The notes under the pieces were generated by a model. The model searched no databases, was not told the DNA's origin, and saw nothing but the letters and a program-made list of their open reading frames with translations. Below are positions 41,813 to 50,170 of a DNA stretch of 64,000 bases, piece by piece (position 1 is the first letter of the stretch; each line of letters opens with the position of its first letter). Source of the DNA: Streptomyces sp. NBC_01314 (lineage in GTDB: Bacteria; Actinomycetota; Actinomycetes; Streptomycetales; Streptomycetaceae); NCBI RefSeq assembly GCF_041435215.1, contig NZ_CP108394.1:5580001-5644000 (forward strand). Reading direction: 5' to 3'. A program made the position numbers and the translations under genes.

Positions 41813-43162
41813 TCAGAGTGTGCGCAGCAGCACCGCCGGCTGTTCGACGCAGTCCGCCACGAACCGCAGGAAGCCTCCCGCCGCGCCGCCGTCGCAGACC
41901 CGGTGGTCGAAGGTGAGCGAGAGCTGCACGACCTGCCGTACCGCAAGCTCGCCCTCGTGCACCCAGGGCTTGGGGACGATGCGGCCGACGCCGAGCATGG
42001 CGGCCTCGGGGTGGTTGATGATCGGTGTGGACCCGTCGACGCCGAAGACGCCGTAGTTGTTCAGCGTGAAGGTCCCGCCGGTCAGCTGGCCGGGCGTCAG
42101 CGTCCCGGTCCGCGCCGCCTCGGTCAGGCGGGCGAACTCGGCGCCCAGCGACTCCGCGTTCCTGGTGTGCGCGTCCCGCACGACGGGGACGACCAGCCCC
42201 CGTTCCGTCTGCGCGGCGAACCCGAGGTGCACCTGGTCGAGACGTACGACCTCGCGGGCCTCCATGTCGACCGTCGAGTTCAGCTCCGGGAAACGGGCCA
42301 GCGCCGCCGTGCAGATCCGGGCGAGCAGTGCGAGGACGGAGATCTTCGGACCGCCGGACGTGTTCAGCGCCGCACGGGTGCGCATCAGCTCCGTCGCGTC
42401 GGCGTCCACCCAGCAGGTCGCGTCGGGGATCTCGCGCCGGCTGCGGGAGAGCTTGTCGGCGACGGCGCCCCGGACGCCACGCAGGGGGATGCGGGTGGCG
42501 GAGGGGGCCCCGGCGGGCGCGGGCTGTGCGGCAGGTGCGGCGAGCGGCTGCGCGGTCACGGCCCGCGGCGCCTGCACCGGGGCCGAGGCGGCCCGCAGCG
42601 CGTGCTCCACGTCCGCCCGCAGGATCAGCCCCTCGGGGCCCGAGCCATGCACCTTCCGCAGGTCCAGGTCGTTCTCGCGGGCGAGACGGCGGACGAGCGG
42701 GGAGATGACCGGCACGGGTCCGTCCGGGCACTCGGGAGCGGCGACCGGGACGGCTGTCGTATCGACGGTGGTGAGCCGCACCGCCGGCGCGGCAGGCACC
42801 GCGGACCGGATCGGCTCCCCGGGCCGCACCCGCCTGCGTCGCGCCGGTGGTGCCCCGGTGCCGTATCCGACCAGCACGTTCCCGGAGCCCTCGTCGGCGG
42901 TGACGCCGGAGGCGGGCGCCCCTACGGCCACCGTCAACAGCGGTGCCCCGACGGGCAGTTCCGTGCCCTCCTCGCCGAAGCGTGCGGTGACGACCCCGCC
43001 GTAGGGGCAGGGGACCTCGACCATGGCCTTGGCCGTCTCGACCTCGACGACCGGTTGGTCGATCGCGACGACGTCCCCGACCTGGACCAGCCAGCGGACG
43101 ATCTCGGCCTCGGTCAGCCCCTCACCGAGGTCGGGCAGCTTGAACTCCAGCACGTGGGCCAT
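41813..43162 (-). CDS. bkdC: 2-oxo acid dehydrogenase E2 (paralogue)
   Basis: A 449-residue E2. Lipoyl domain ~4-80 with Lys in EVETAKAMVEVP; binding domain near residue 150 (ISPLVRRLARENDLDLRKVH, GSGPEGLILRADVEHAL); catalytic domain ending SLTFDHRVCDGGAAGGFLRF, with the active-site His. It is shorter in its linkers than the copy at 24323 and differs throughout, so the two are old paralogues. The ATG shares a base with the E1-beta stop (TGATG). Third gene of operon 2. Confidence 0.9.
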   Translation of the reverse strand: MAHVLEFKLPDLGEGLTEAEIVRWLVQVGDVVAIDQPVVEVETAKAMVEVPCPYGGVVTARFGEEGTELPVGAPLLTVAVGAPASGVTADEGSGNVLVGYGTGAPPARRRRVRPGEPIRSAVPAAPAVRLTTVDTTAVPVAAPECPDGPVPVISPLVRRLARENDLDLRKVHGSGPEGLILRADVEHALRAASAPVQAPRAVTAQPLAAPAAQPAPAGAPSATRIPLRGVRGAVADKLSRSRREIPDATCWVDADATELMRTRAALNTSGGPKISVLALLARICTAALARFPELNSTVDMEAREVVRLDQVHLGFAAQTERGLVVPVVRDAHTRNAESLGAEFARLTEAARTGTLTPGQLTGGTFTLNNYGVFGVDGSTPIINHPEAAMLGVGRIVPKPWVHEGELAVRQVVQLSLTFDHRVCDGGAAGGFLRFVADCVEQPAVLLRTL

Positions 43163-44166
43163 CAGTTCTCCGCCTCCCACTGCAGGCGCCCCACGGCGTC
43201 CAGGATCCTGTCGACGCCGGGGAGATGGTGCCGCTCCAGCATCGGCGGCGGATACGGGATGTCGAATCCGGCGACGCGCAGCACGGGCGCCTCCAGATGG
43301 TGGAAGCAGCGCTCGGTGACGCGGGCCGCGATCTCGCCGCCCGGCCCGCCGTAGGAGCCGGACTCGTGGACGACGACCGCGCGTCCGGTCCGCCGTACCG
43401 ACGCGGCGACCGTCTCGTCGTCGAAGGGCACCAGGGAGCGCAGGTCGACGACTTCGAGGTCCCAGCCCTCGGCCGTGGCCGCCTCGGCGGCCTCCAGGCA
43501 GACGGGCACGGACGGGCCGTAGGTGAGGAGCGTGGCGCTGCGGCCGGCGCGGCGCACGACCGCGCGGCCGATCGGCTCGACGGCCTGCGGTTCCTCGGGA
43601 TTCCAGGAGTCCTTCGACCAGTACAGGCGCTTGGGCTCCAGGAAGACGACCGGGTCGTCGGAGGCGATCGCGGCGCGCAGCAGACCGTAGGCGTCGGCGA
43701 CGGTGGCGGGCGTGACGACATGGAGCCCCGGAGTCGCCATGTAGTACGCCTCGGAGGAGTCGCTGTGGTGCTCGACGCCACCGATGCCGCCGCCGTACGG
43801 GACGCGGATGGTGATCGGCAGCGGCATCGCCCCGCGCGTGCGGTTGCGCGTGCGGGCGACGTGGCTGATGAGCTGCTCGAAGGCCGGGTAGGCGAACGCG
43901 TCGAACTGCATCTCCACGACCGGCCTGAGCCCGTACATGGCCATGCCGACGGCCGTGCCGAGGATGCCCGCCTCGGCGAGCGGGGTGTCGGTGACCCGGT
44001 CCTCACCGAACTCCTTCGTGAGCCCGTCGGTGACCCGGAAGACACCGCCGAGGGCGCCGACGTCCTCGCCCATGACGTGCACGGTGGGGTCGGCGGTCAT
44101 GGCGTCGCGGAGGGCGCGGTTGAGCGCCTGCGCCATGGTGGCGGGCTTGAGGGCGACGGTGGTCAT
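43162..44166 (-). CDS. bkdB: 2-oxo acid dehydrogenase E1 beta subunit (paralogue)
   Basis: A 334-residue E1-beta. VMGEDVGALGGVFRVTDGLT, FGEDRVTDTPLAEAGILGTA, VPYGGGIGGVEHHSDSSEAY and the C-terminal VVVHESGSYGGPGGEIAARV show the full domain. It lacks the Gln/Thr-rich N-terminal extension of the other copy. It overlaps the E1-alpha stop by four bases and the E2 start by one, giving a tightly coupled operon. Confidence 0.92.
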   Translation of the reverse strand: MTTVALKPATMAQALNRALRDAMTADPTVHVMGEDVGALGGVFRVTDGLTKEFGEDRVTDTPLAEAGILGTAVGMAMYGLRPVVEMQFDAFAYPAFEQLISHVARTRNRTRGAMPLPITIRVPYGGGIGGVEHHSDSSEAYYMATPGLHVVTPATVADAYGLLRAAIASDDPVVFLEPKRLYWSKDSWNPEEPQAVEPIGRAVVRRAGRSATLLTYGPSVPVCLEAAEAATAEGWDLEVVDLRSLVPFDDETVAASVRRTGRAVVVHESGSYGGPGGEIAARVTERCFHHLEAPVLRVAGFDIPYPPPMLERHHLPGVDRILDAVGRLQWEAEN

Positions 44167-45299
44167 CGGTGCGCCCCTTCTCGTTCCGCCGCCAGCTCGG
44201 CCCTGAGCAGGGCCTCCTGTTCGCGCAGTTGGGGGGTGGGTTCGGCGTAGACGTGGGCGAAGAGGTCCATGGGGTCGAGGACGGGGTCCTGGTTCATGCG
44301 CTCGCGCAGGTCGGCCGCCATCGTCTCGGCGGCGTCGTGGGCGGCCCGGACGCCGTCCTCGTCGAGGAGGCCGCGCTCGGTCAGCTCGTGCTCCAGGAGG
44401 GCGATCGGGTCGTGCCCACGCCAGGTCTCGACCTCGGCGTCGCCCCGGTAGCGGGTCGCGTCGTCGGCGTTGGTGTGGGCGTCGATGCGGTACGTCACCG
44501 CCTCGACCAGCGTGGGACCGCCGCCCGCGCGCGCGTGGGCCACCGCTTCGGCGAGCACCTGGTGCACGGCCGCCGCGTCGTTGCCGTCGACCAGGCGGCC
44601 CGGCATCCCGTAGCCGACGGCCTTGTGGGCAAGCGACGGGGCCGCAGTCTGTTTCGCCAACGGGACGGAGATCGCGAAGCCGTTGTTCTGGACGAGGAAG
44701 ACGACCGGGGCCTGCCAGACGGCGGCGAAGTTGAGCGCCTCGTGGAAGTCGCCCTCACTGGTGCCGCCGTCGCCGACCAGGGCGAGCGCCACCACGTCGT
44801 CGCCCTTGAGGCGGGCGGCGTGCGCGAGGCCCACGGCGTGCGGGAGCTGGGTCGCGAGCGGGGTGCACAGGGGTGCGACGCGGTGCTCGTGCGGGTCGTA
44901 ACCGGTGTGCCAGTCGCCGCGCAGCAGCGTGAGCGCCTGCACGGGGTCGAGGCCACGGGCGACGGCGGCGAGGGTGTCGCGGTAGCTGGGGAAGAGCCAG
45001 TCCCGCTCTTCGAGGACGAGCGCGGCGGCGACCTCGCAGGCCTCCTGGCCGGTGCTGGAGGGGTAGACGGCGAGCCTGCCCTGCTTGGTCAGGGCCGTGG
45101 CCTGCGTGTTGTAGCGCCGACCGCGCACGAGCTCGGCGTAGAGCCGGCGCAGCAGCGCGGGGTCGGCGTCGGCCGCCGCGTCCGTGCCGAGCACGCGGTA
45201 CGGCAGCGCGTCGGGCAGCAGCGGCGCGGGGTCCGTGCGGGGCTGCCAGGCGGGCGGCGGTGTCGGGCGGTACGCGCCCCGCTGCTCCATGACCGTCAT
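44163..45299 (-). CDS. bkdA: 2-oxo acid dehydrogenase E1 alpha subunit (paralogue)
   Basis: A 378-residue E1-alpha. STGQEACEVAAALVLEERDW, the cofactor motif GDGGTSEGDFHEALNFAAVW and NNGFAISVPLAKQT are all present. It lacks the Lys/Ala-rich N-terminus of the other copy and starts TVMEQRGAYRPTPPPAW. GAGGAGG lies six bases before ATG 45299. The upstream gap carries two palindromes, one shared with the paaN region, and an Lrp-type regulator gene is divergent, as expected for control by BkdR. Confidence 0.92.
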   Translation of the reverse strand: MTVMEQRGAYRPTPPPAWQPRTDPAPLLPDALPYRVLGTDAAADADPALLRRLYAELVRGRRYNTQATALTKQGRLAVYPSSTGQEACEVAAALVLEERDWLFPSYRDTLAAVARGLDPVQALTLLRGDWHTGYDPHEHRVAPLCTPLATQLPHAVGLAHAARLKGDDVVALALVGDGGTSEGDFHEALNFAAVWQAPVVFLVQNNGFAISVPLAKQTAAPSLAHKAVGYGMPGRLVDGNDAAAVHQVLAEAVAHARAGGGPTLVEAVTYRIDAHTNADDATRYRGDAEVETWRGHDPIALLEHELTERGLLDEDGVRAAHDAAETMAADLRERMNQDPVLDPMDLFAHVYAEPTPQLREQEALLRAELAAEREGAHR

Positions 45300-45358
45300 A
45301 CGGCACCTCCTCGTGGGAGTGGCTCCGGGACGCGGCACGGCTGTGACACGTCTCACCT

Positions 45359-45372
45359 ACCGATTGTTCGGT
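45359..45372. promoter_or_regulatory. TetR-type palindrome before bkd operon 2
   Basis: ACCGA-TTGT-TCGGT, 60 bp upstream of the E1-alpha ATG. The same half-sites and spacing recur at 48269-48282 beside the TetR-containing operon, so both are candidate sites for the regulator at 46108-46698. Confidence 0.6.
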
Positions 45373-45400
45373 CGTTGACGCATTTTGGCTACAGGCACCC

Positions 45401-45434
45401 TCAGGCTGTGGACAAACGGTTCTGCACAGCCTGA
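45401..45434. promoter_or_regulatory. Long inverted repeat, candidate Lrp/BkdR operator
   Basis: Ten-base perfect arms TCAGGCTGTG and CACAGCCTGA are separated by 14 bases, ending 39 bases before the Lrp-type start. Position between divergent bkd and Lrp-type genes suggests autoregulatory binding. Confidence 0.55.
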
Positions 45435-45473
45435 AATGAACGCAGTACGTCCATGGTAGGGAGGCAGGGGCAC

Positions 45474-45974
45474 ATGGCACCTGAACAAATGGCCGAGCCG
45501 CCGGAGCACGGCCCGGCCCTGCCGCCCCCTCGACCGCTGGACGCCATAGACCAGGACATCCTGCGCATGCTGCAGGCCGACGGGCGCGCCTCGATACGGT
45601 CCGTCGCCGAACGCGTCCACGTCTCCCGCGCCAACGCCTACGCCCGCATCAACCGCCTCATCGAGGACGGCGTGATCCGTGGCTTCGGGGCGCGCGTGAA
45701 CCACGAGCGCGCCGGAAAGGGCACCTCGGCCTACATCACCCTCAAGATCGTGCAGAACTCCTGGCGCACGGTCCGCGACCAGCTGCGCCAGCTGTCCGGC
45801 GCCGCCCATATCGCCCTGGTGGGCGGCGACTACGACGTCCTGCTCCTGGTGCACACCTCGGACAACAGGGCCCTGCGCGAGGTCGTCCTCACCAAGCTCC
45901 AGGCCATCCCGGAGGTGCTCAGCACCCGGACACTGCTGGTGTTCGAGGAGGAGGACGTGGAACCGGAGGGCTGA
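45474..45974 (+). CDS. bkdR: Lrp/AsnC family regulator (BkdR-like)
   Basis: A 166-residue Lrp-type regulator. Helix-turn-helix at ~25-75 (AIDQDILRMLQADGRASIRS, VAERVHVSRANAYARINRLI), then the RAM effector domain (AYITLKIVQNSWRTVRDQLR, AAHIALVGGDYDVLLLVHTS). A Pro-rich N-terminal ~20 residues precede the fold. ATG 45474 follows AGGGAGG; ATG 45453 lacks a ribosome site. Divergent from bkd operon 2; in Streptomyces such a protein controls branched-chain amino acid breakdown, so the symbol is given with moderate confidence. Confidence 0.85.
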   Translation: MAPEQMAEPPEHGPALPPPRPLDAIDQDILRMLQADGRASIRSVAERVHVSRANAYARINRLIEDGVIRGFGARVNHERAGKGTSAYITLKIVQNSWRTVRDQLRQLSGAAHIALVGGDYDVLLLVHTSDNRALREVVLTKLQAIPEVLSTRTLLVFEEEDVEPEG

Positions 45975-46014
45975 CCGGGCCCGAGCCCGTTCGGGCCACC
46001 GGAGAGCCGGTCAG
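45971..46014. terminator. Composite hairpin between convergent regulators
   Basis: CTGACCGG (45971-45978) pairs with CCGGTCAG (46007-46014), enclosing GGCCCGA / TCGGGCC. It starts at the Lrp-type stop codon and precedes the convergent TetR gene end. Confidence 0.5.
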
Positions 46015-46107
46015 CCCCGAACTCCCGTGCCGCCGGAGTCGATCAGCCCTGGCTCCCGGCTCCCGGAGCATCGATCAGCCCCCGCTTCCCGGGCCCACCG
46101 GAATCAT

Positions 46108-46698
46108 TCAGTCCTGGGCGCGAAGCCCCGCGAAGACCAGGTGCGTCACCGCGTCGGACACTTCCCGCTCGCCCATGCCCCGCCCGTCCGGCCGGTACCA
46201 CTCCACGATCGAGTTGATCATCCCGAAGACGAGCCGGGTCGCGAGGCGCACCTCCACGTCACGGCGCACATCACCCTCGGCGGCCGCGGCCTTCAGCAGC
46301 TCGGCGACCCGGTGGTCGAAGTCACGGCGCCGCTCCAGGGCCCAGCGCTCGGTGTCGGTGTTGCCGCGCACGCGCAGCAGCAGGGTCACGTAGGGAAGCT
46401 CGCTCATGAGCACCTCGACCATGCGCCGTACGACGTGCTCCAGGCACTCCACCGCACGTCCCGCGCGCGCGGGTTCCTCGTCGAGGATTCCGAAGAGGCC
46501 GTCCAGCGCCCGGCTGACGGCCCGCCGCAGCAGTTCCTCCTTGCTCGTGACGTGGTGGTATATCGACGACTTGGAGATACCGGCCGCCTTGGAGAGGTGC
46601 TCCATGGACGTGCCGTCGTAGCCGCGTTCGTTGAAGACCCGGACCGCGACGGACAGCAGTGTCTCCGGGGTGTACGTGTCGCGCTTGGCGGTGGTCAT
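46108..46698 (-). CDS. TetR family regulator
   Basis: A 196-residue TetR regulator. The helix-turn-helix is at residues ~10-55 (LLSVAVRVFNERGYDGTSME, HLSKAAGISKSSIYHHVTSK). The C-terminal ligand domain resembles that of FadR/PaaR-type acyl-CoA sensors. Its ATG overlaps the stop of the 3-hydroxyacyl-CoA dehydrogenase gene (ATGA). Palindromes ACCGA-N4-TCGGT before that operon and before bkd operon 2 are likely targets. Ligand (phenylacetyl-CoA or an acyl-CoA) is inferred. Confidence 0.88.
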   Translation of the reverse strand: MTTAKRDTYTPETLLSVAVRVFNERGYDGTSMEHLSKAAGISKSSIYHHVTSKEELLRRAVSRALDGLFGILDEEPARAGRAVECLEHVVRRMVEVLMSELPYVTLLLRVRGNTDTERWALERRRDFDHRVAELLKAAAAEGDVRRDVEVRLATRLVFGMINSIVEWYRPDGRGMGEREVSDAVTHLVFAGLRAQD

Positions 46699-48212
46699 GA
46701 GGAGGTGCCCTCCCGCTTGTCGGAGGCGTAGGCGTGGCGGTAGAGCGCCAGCGAGGGCGCGTAGCGCCCGGAGGGGTCGCGCAGGTGCAGGTCGTCCAGG
46801 AGGGAGTACGCCCAGTTGCGGCCCAGCCTGCGGCTCCATTCGAAGGGCCCCAGCGGGTAGTTGACGCCCAGGCGCATCGCCGTGTCGATGTCCTCCTTGG
46901 TGGCCACGCCCTTGGCGACGGCGTCGTGCGCGAGGTCGACGATCCGCGCCACGATGCGGGCGACGATCATGCCGGGGGCGTCCCCGATGACGCTGACGTC
47001 CTTGCCCAGCGCCTGGAAGAGCCCGGTGGCCTCCGCGAGGGTCTGCGGCGAGGTGTCCCGGGAGGCGGACAGGGCGATCCGGGTGGCCCTGCGGTAATCG
47101 AGTGCGAGGTCGAAGTAGACGACGTCCCGGAACTCCACGGAGGTCTGCCCGTCGGCGAGGGCCAGCTGGCCGCCGCTCGGCAGCACGAACCGGGTGCCGT
47201 GGTCCTCCTCGTCCTCGCGGACGGCGATGCCCGCCTCCCGGATCAGCGGGAGCAGGTCGGCCGCGGGGCCCAGATCACCCTCGACGACGACGTACGCGGG
47301 CGCCGGGACCGGCTCGGCGGTGTGCGGCTCGGGGCGCTCGGCGTCGTCGGCGTACTCGTACCAGCCCTGCCCCGTCTTGCGGCCGAGCCGGCCGGACTCG
47401 ACGAGCCGTCGCTGGGCCAGCGAGGGCGTGAAACGCACGTCCTGGAAGAAGGCCTGCCACACGGAGTGGGTGACGGATTCGTTGACGTCCTGCCCGATCA
47501 GGTCGGTCAGCTCGAAGGCGCCCATCCTGAAGCCACCGCACTCGCGCAGGATCGCGTCGATGGTGACCGGCTCCGCGGCCTGGGACTCGTACACCGCGAA
47601 GGCCTCGGCGTAGAACGGGCGTGCGATGCGGTTGACGATGAAGCCGGGGGTGTCGGCACAGGCGACCGGCGTCTTGCCCCAGGCGCGGGCCGTCTCGTAC
47701 GCGCGCGTGGCCGACGTGAAGTCGGTGGAGAACCCGGAGACGACCTCGACGAGGGGCAGCAGCGGCGCGGGGTTGAAGAAGTGCAGGCCCACGAAACGGC
47801 CCGGATTGCGCAGGGCGCCGCCGATGGCCGTGACGGACAGGGAGGAGGTGTTGGTGGCGAGCAGACAGTCCTCGCCGACGACGTCCTCCAGCGCGCGGAA
47901 CAGCTCCTGTTTGACGTCCAGCCGCTCCACGACCGCCTCGACGACGAGACCGCAGTCCGCGAGGTCGGCGATGCCCTCGGCGGCGTGCAGCCGGGCGCGC
48001 GCGGCGTCCCGGTCGGCGGCGGTCATGCGGTCCTTCGCGACGAGCCGGTCGAGCCGCGCGCCGACCGCCTCCGCGGCCTCCCGCGCACGGCCGGGAACAG
48101 CATCGAACAGCCGTACGAGGTGGCCCGCGACCAGTGCGACCTGGGCGATGCCCTGGCCCATGGTGCCGGTGCCTACGACGGCCACGGGGCTGCCGGGGTC
48201 GAGTCCTGTCAT
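46695..48212 (-). CDS. paaH: 3-hydroxyacyl-CoA dehydrogenase (PaaH-like)
   Basis: A 505-residue NAD-dependent dehydrogenase. N-terminal Rossmann domain (VAVVGTGTMGQGIAQVALVA), catalytic region LATNTSSLSVTAIGG and RFVGLHFFNPAPLLPLVEVV, then C-terminal dimerisation domain (DTPGFIVNRIARPFYAEAFA, FRMGAFELTDLIGQDVN). A second, partial dehydrogenase C-domain fills residues ~400-500 (MIVARIVARIVDLAHDAVAK, AMRLGVNYPLGPFEW). This two-domain build is that of PaaH/PaaC, 3-hydroxyadipyl-CoA dehydrogenase of phenylacetate degradation. 3-Hydroxybutyryl-CoA is an alternative substrate. It is divergent from paaN. Confidence 0.88.
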   Translation of the reverse strand: MTGLDPGSPVAVVGTGTMGQGIAQVALVAGHLVRLFDAVPGRAREAAEAVGARLDRLVAKDRMTAADRDAARARLHAAEGIADLADCGLVVEAVVERLDVKQELFRALEDVVGEDCLLATNTSSLSVTAIGGALRNPGRFVGLHFFNPAPLLPLVEVVSGFSTDFTSATRAYETARAWGKTPVACADTPGFIVNRIARPFYAEAFAVYESQAAEPVTIDAILRECGGFRMGAFELTDLIGQDVNESVTHSVWQAFFQDVRFTPSLAQRRLVESGRLGRKTGQGWYEYADDAERPEPHTAEPVPAPAYVVVEGDLGPAADLLPLIREAGIAVREDEEDHGTRFVLPSGGQLALADGQTSVEFRDVVYFDLALDYRRATRIALSASRDTSPQTLAEATGLFQALGKDVSVIGDAPGMIVARIVARIVDLAHDAVAKGVATKEDIDTAMRLGVNYPLGPFEWSRRLGRNWAYSLLDDLHLRDPSGRYAPSLALYRHAYASDKREGTSS

Positions 48213-48268
48213 GTGCGCGATCCTCCCGCACGGGGTTGTCCACAGATGCGGCGGACCCCCTTGTACCG

Positions 48269-48282
48269 ACCGATCGTTCGGT
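48269..48282. promoter_or_regulatory. TetR-type palindrome between paaH and paaN
   Basis: ACCGA-TCGT-TCGGT lies 57 bp upstream of the paaH-like start and 77 bp upstream of paaN, well placed to control both. It matches 45359-45372. Confidence 0.65.
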
Positions 48283-48359
48283 TACTCTAGCCTTGTCCGC
48301 CTGTTCCTGCCCAGGTCAGAGCTTGACGAAGAGCTTCTGACGTGAGGAGTTGGTCAAGC

Positions 48360-50072
48360 ATGGCCGCCGAGCCGTCCGCGCACGCCCTGATCGCCAAGCA
48401 CCGGCCCACCCTCGACCAGGCGCTGGAAGCGATCCGCACCCGCGCGTACTGGTCGCCCCACCCCGAGCACCCCAAGGCGTACGGCGAGAACGGCAGCCTG
48501 GGCATGGCCGAGGGCAAGGCCGCCTTCGACGCCCTCCTCGGCACCCGACTCGACCTCGGCCAGCCCGGCACCGACGACTGGGTGGGCGGCGAGGTCTCCC
48601 CGTACGGCATCGAGCTGGGCGTCACCTACCCGCACGCGGACATCGACACGCTGCTGCCCGCCATGAAGGCGGGCCGGCGCGCGTGGCGCGACGCGGGCGC
48701 GGAGGCGCGCGCGGCGGTGTGTCTGGAGATCCTCAAACGGATCAGCGACCGCACCCACGAGTTCGCCCACGCCGTCATGCACACCAGCGGCCAGGCCTTC
48801 ATGATGGCCTTCCAGGCGGGCGGCCCGCACGCCCAGGACCGAGGCCTGGAGGCTGTGGCGTACGCGTACGCGGAGCAGGTCCGCACCCCGGACACCGCGG
48901 AGTGGAGCAAGCCCCAGGGCAAGCGCGATCCGCTCGCGCTCACCAAGAAGTTCAAGCCGGTGCCGCGCGGCACCGCCCTCGTCATCGGCTGCAACACCTT
49001 CCCGACGTGGAACGGCTACCCGGGCCTGTTCGCCTCCCTCGCCACCGGCAACGCGGTGCTCGTGAAGCCCCATCCGCGCGCGGTGCTACCGCTCGCCCTG
49101 ACGGTTCAGGTCGCCCGCGAGGTCCTCGCCGAAGCCGGCTTCGACCCCAACCTGGTCGCGCTGGCCGCCGAGCGCCCCGGCGAGGGCATCGCCAAGGACC
49201 TGGCCACCCGCCCCGAGATCCGCATCATCGACTACACCGGTTCGACGTCCTTCGGCGACTGGCTGGAGGCCAACGCCCGCCAGGCGGAGGTCTACACGGA
49301 GAAGGCCGGCGTCAACACGGTGCTCGTCGACTCCACCGACGACTACAAGGGCATGCTCTCCAACCTGGCCTTCTCCCTGTCCCTGTACAGCGGCCAGATG
49401 TGCACCACCCCGCAGAACCTGCTCATCCCCCGCGACGGCATCACCACCGACCAGGGCCCCAGGTCCTACGACGAGGTCGTCGCCGACCTCGCCACCTCGG
49501 TCGGCGGCCTGCTGGGCGACGACGCGCGCGCGAACGCACTGCTCGGCGCGATCGTGAACCCCGACGTCAGGACCCGCCTCGAAGCCGCCGCGTCGCTCGG
49601 CGAAGTCGCCCTCGCCTCACGGGAGATCAGCAACCCGGAGTTCCCCGGCGCGGTCGTCCGTACACCGGTGATCGTGAAGCTCGACGGCGCGCGGAAGTAC
49701 TGGGAGCGGACCGAGGACGAGGCCGCCTACATGAGCGAGTGCTTCGGGCCGGTGTCGTTCGCCGTGGCCGTCGACTCGGCCGCGGACGGCCTGGAGTTGC
49801 TGCGGCGGACCATCGGCGACAAGGGCGCGATGACCGTCGGCGCGTACACGACCTCCGACGAGGTGGCCGAGGCCGTCGAGGAGGTCTGCCTGGAGGAGTG
49901 CGCGCAGTTGTCGCTGAACCTCACGGGTGGGGTGTATGTGAACCAGACCGCGGCGTTCTCGGACTTCCACGGGTCCGGTGGGAATCCGGCGGCGAACGCG
50001 GCTCTGTGCGACGGAGCGTTCGTGGCCAATCGGTTCCGGGTGGTCGAGGTCCGGAGCGAAGCGCTCCGCTAG
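48360..50072 (+). CDS. paaN: Phenylacetic acid degradation protein PaaN
   Basis: A 570-residue aldehyde dehydrogenase-fold protein of the PaaN type. Signatures: RAYWSPHPEHPKAYGENG near the start, GCNTFPTWNGYPGLFASLAT, cofactor region IIDYTGSTSFGDWLEANARQ, catalytic Cys in SGQMCTTPQNLLIP, and a C-terminal FSDFHGSGGNPAANAALCDG. It lacks the hydratase domain of PaaZ. It acts in ring-opened phenylacetyl-CoA processing; in many actinobacteria it replaces PaaZ. GAGGAG lies ten bases before ATG 48360. The rest of the paa cluster is not in this window. Confidence 0.9.
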   Translation: MAAEPSAHALIAKHRPTLDQALEAIRTRAYWSPHPEHPKAYGENGSLGMAEGKAAFDALLGTRLDLGQPGTDDWVGGEVSPYGIELGVTYPHADIDTLLPAMKAGRRAWRDAGAEARAAVCLEILKRISDRTHEFAHAVMHTSGQAFMMAFQAGGPHAQDRGLEAVAYAYAEQVRTPDTAEWSKPQGKRDPLALTKKFKPVPRGTALVIGCNTFPTWNGYPGLFASLATGNAVLVKPHPRAVLPLALTVQVAREVLAEAGFDPNLVALAAERPGEGIAKDLATRPEIRIIDYTGSTSFGDWLEANARQAEVYTEKAGVNTVLVDSTDDYKGMLSNLAFSLSLYSGQMCTTPQNLLIPRDGITTDQGPRSYDEVVADLATSVGGLLGDDARANALLGAIVNPDVRTRLEAAASLGEVALASREISNPEFPGAVVRTPVIVKLDGARKYWERTEDEAAYMSECFGPVSFAVAVDSAADGLELLRRTIGDKGAMTVGAYTTSDEVAEAVEEVCLEECAQLSLNLTGGVYVNQTAAFSDFHGSGGNPAANAALCDGAFVANRFRVVEVRSEALR

Positions 50073-50118
50073 GGGCGCCGGGTGACCGCGATGGCCGGGC
50101 GTCCGTGGGCCGTCCCCG

Positions 50119-50156
50119 GCTGGTCGCGCGGTTCCTCACGCCCTTGAAGGGGCGCA
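50119..50156 (-). repeat. Second copy of dispersed intergenic repeat
   Basis: On the minus strand AAGGGCGTGAGGAACCGCGC continues into GACCAGCC. It aligns with the element at 2402-2430 and lies in the 98-bp gap between convergent genes, where it may also fold as a terminator. Confidence 0.45.
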
Positions 50157-50170
50157 CCCACCACGTCCCT

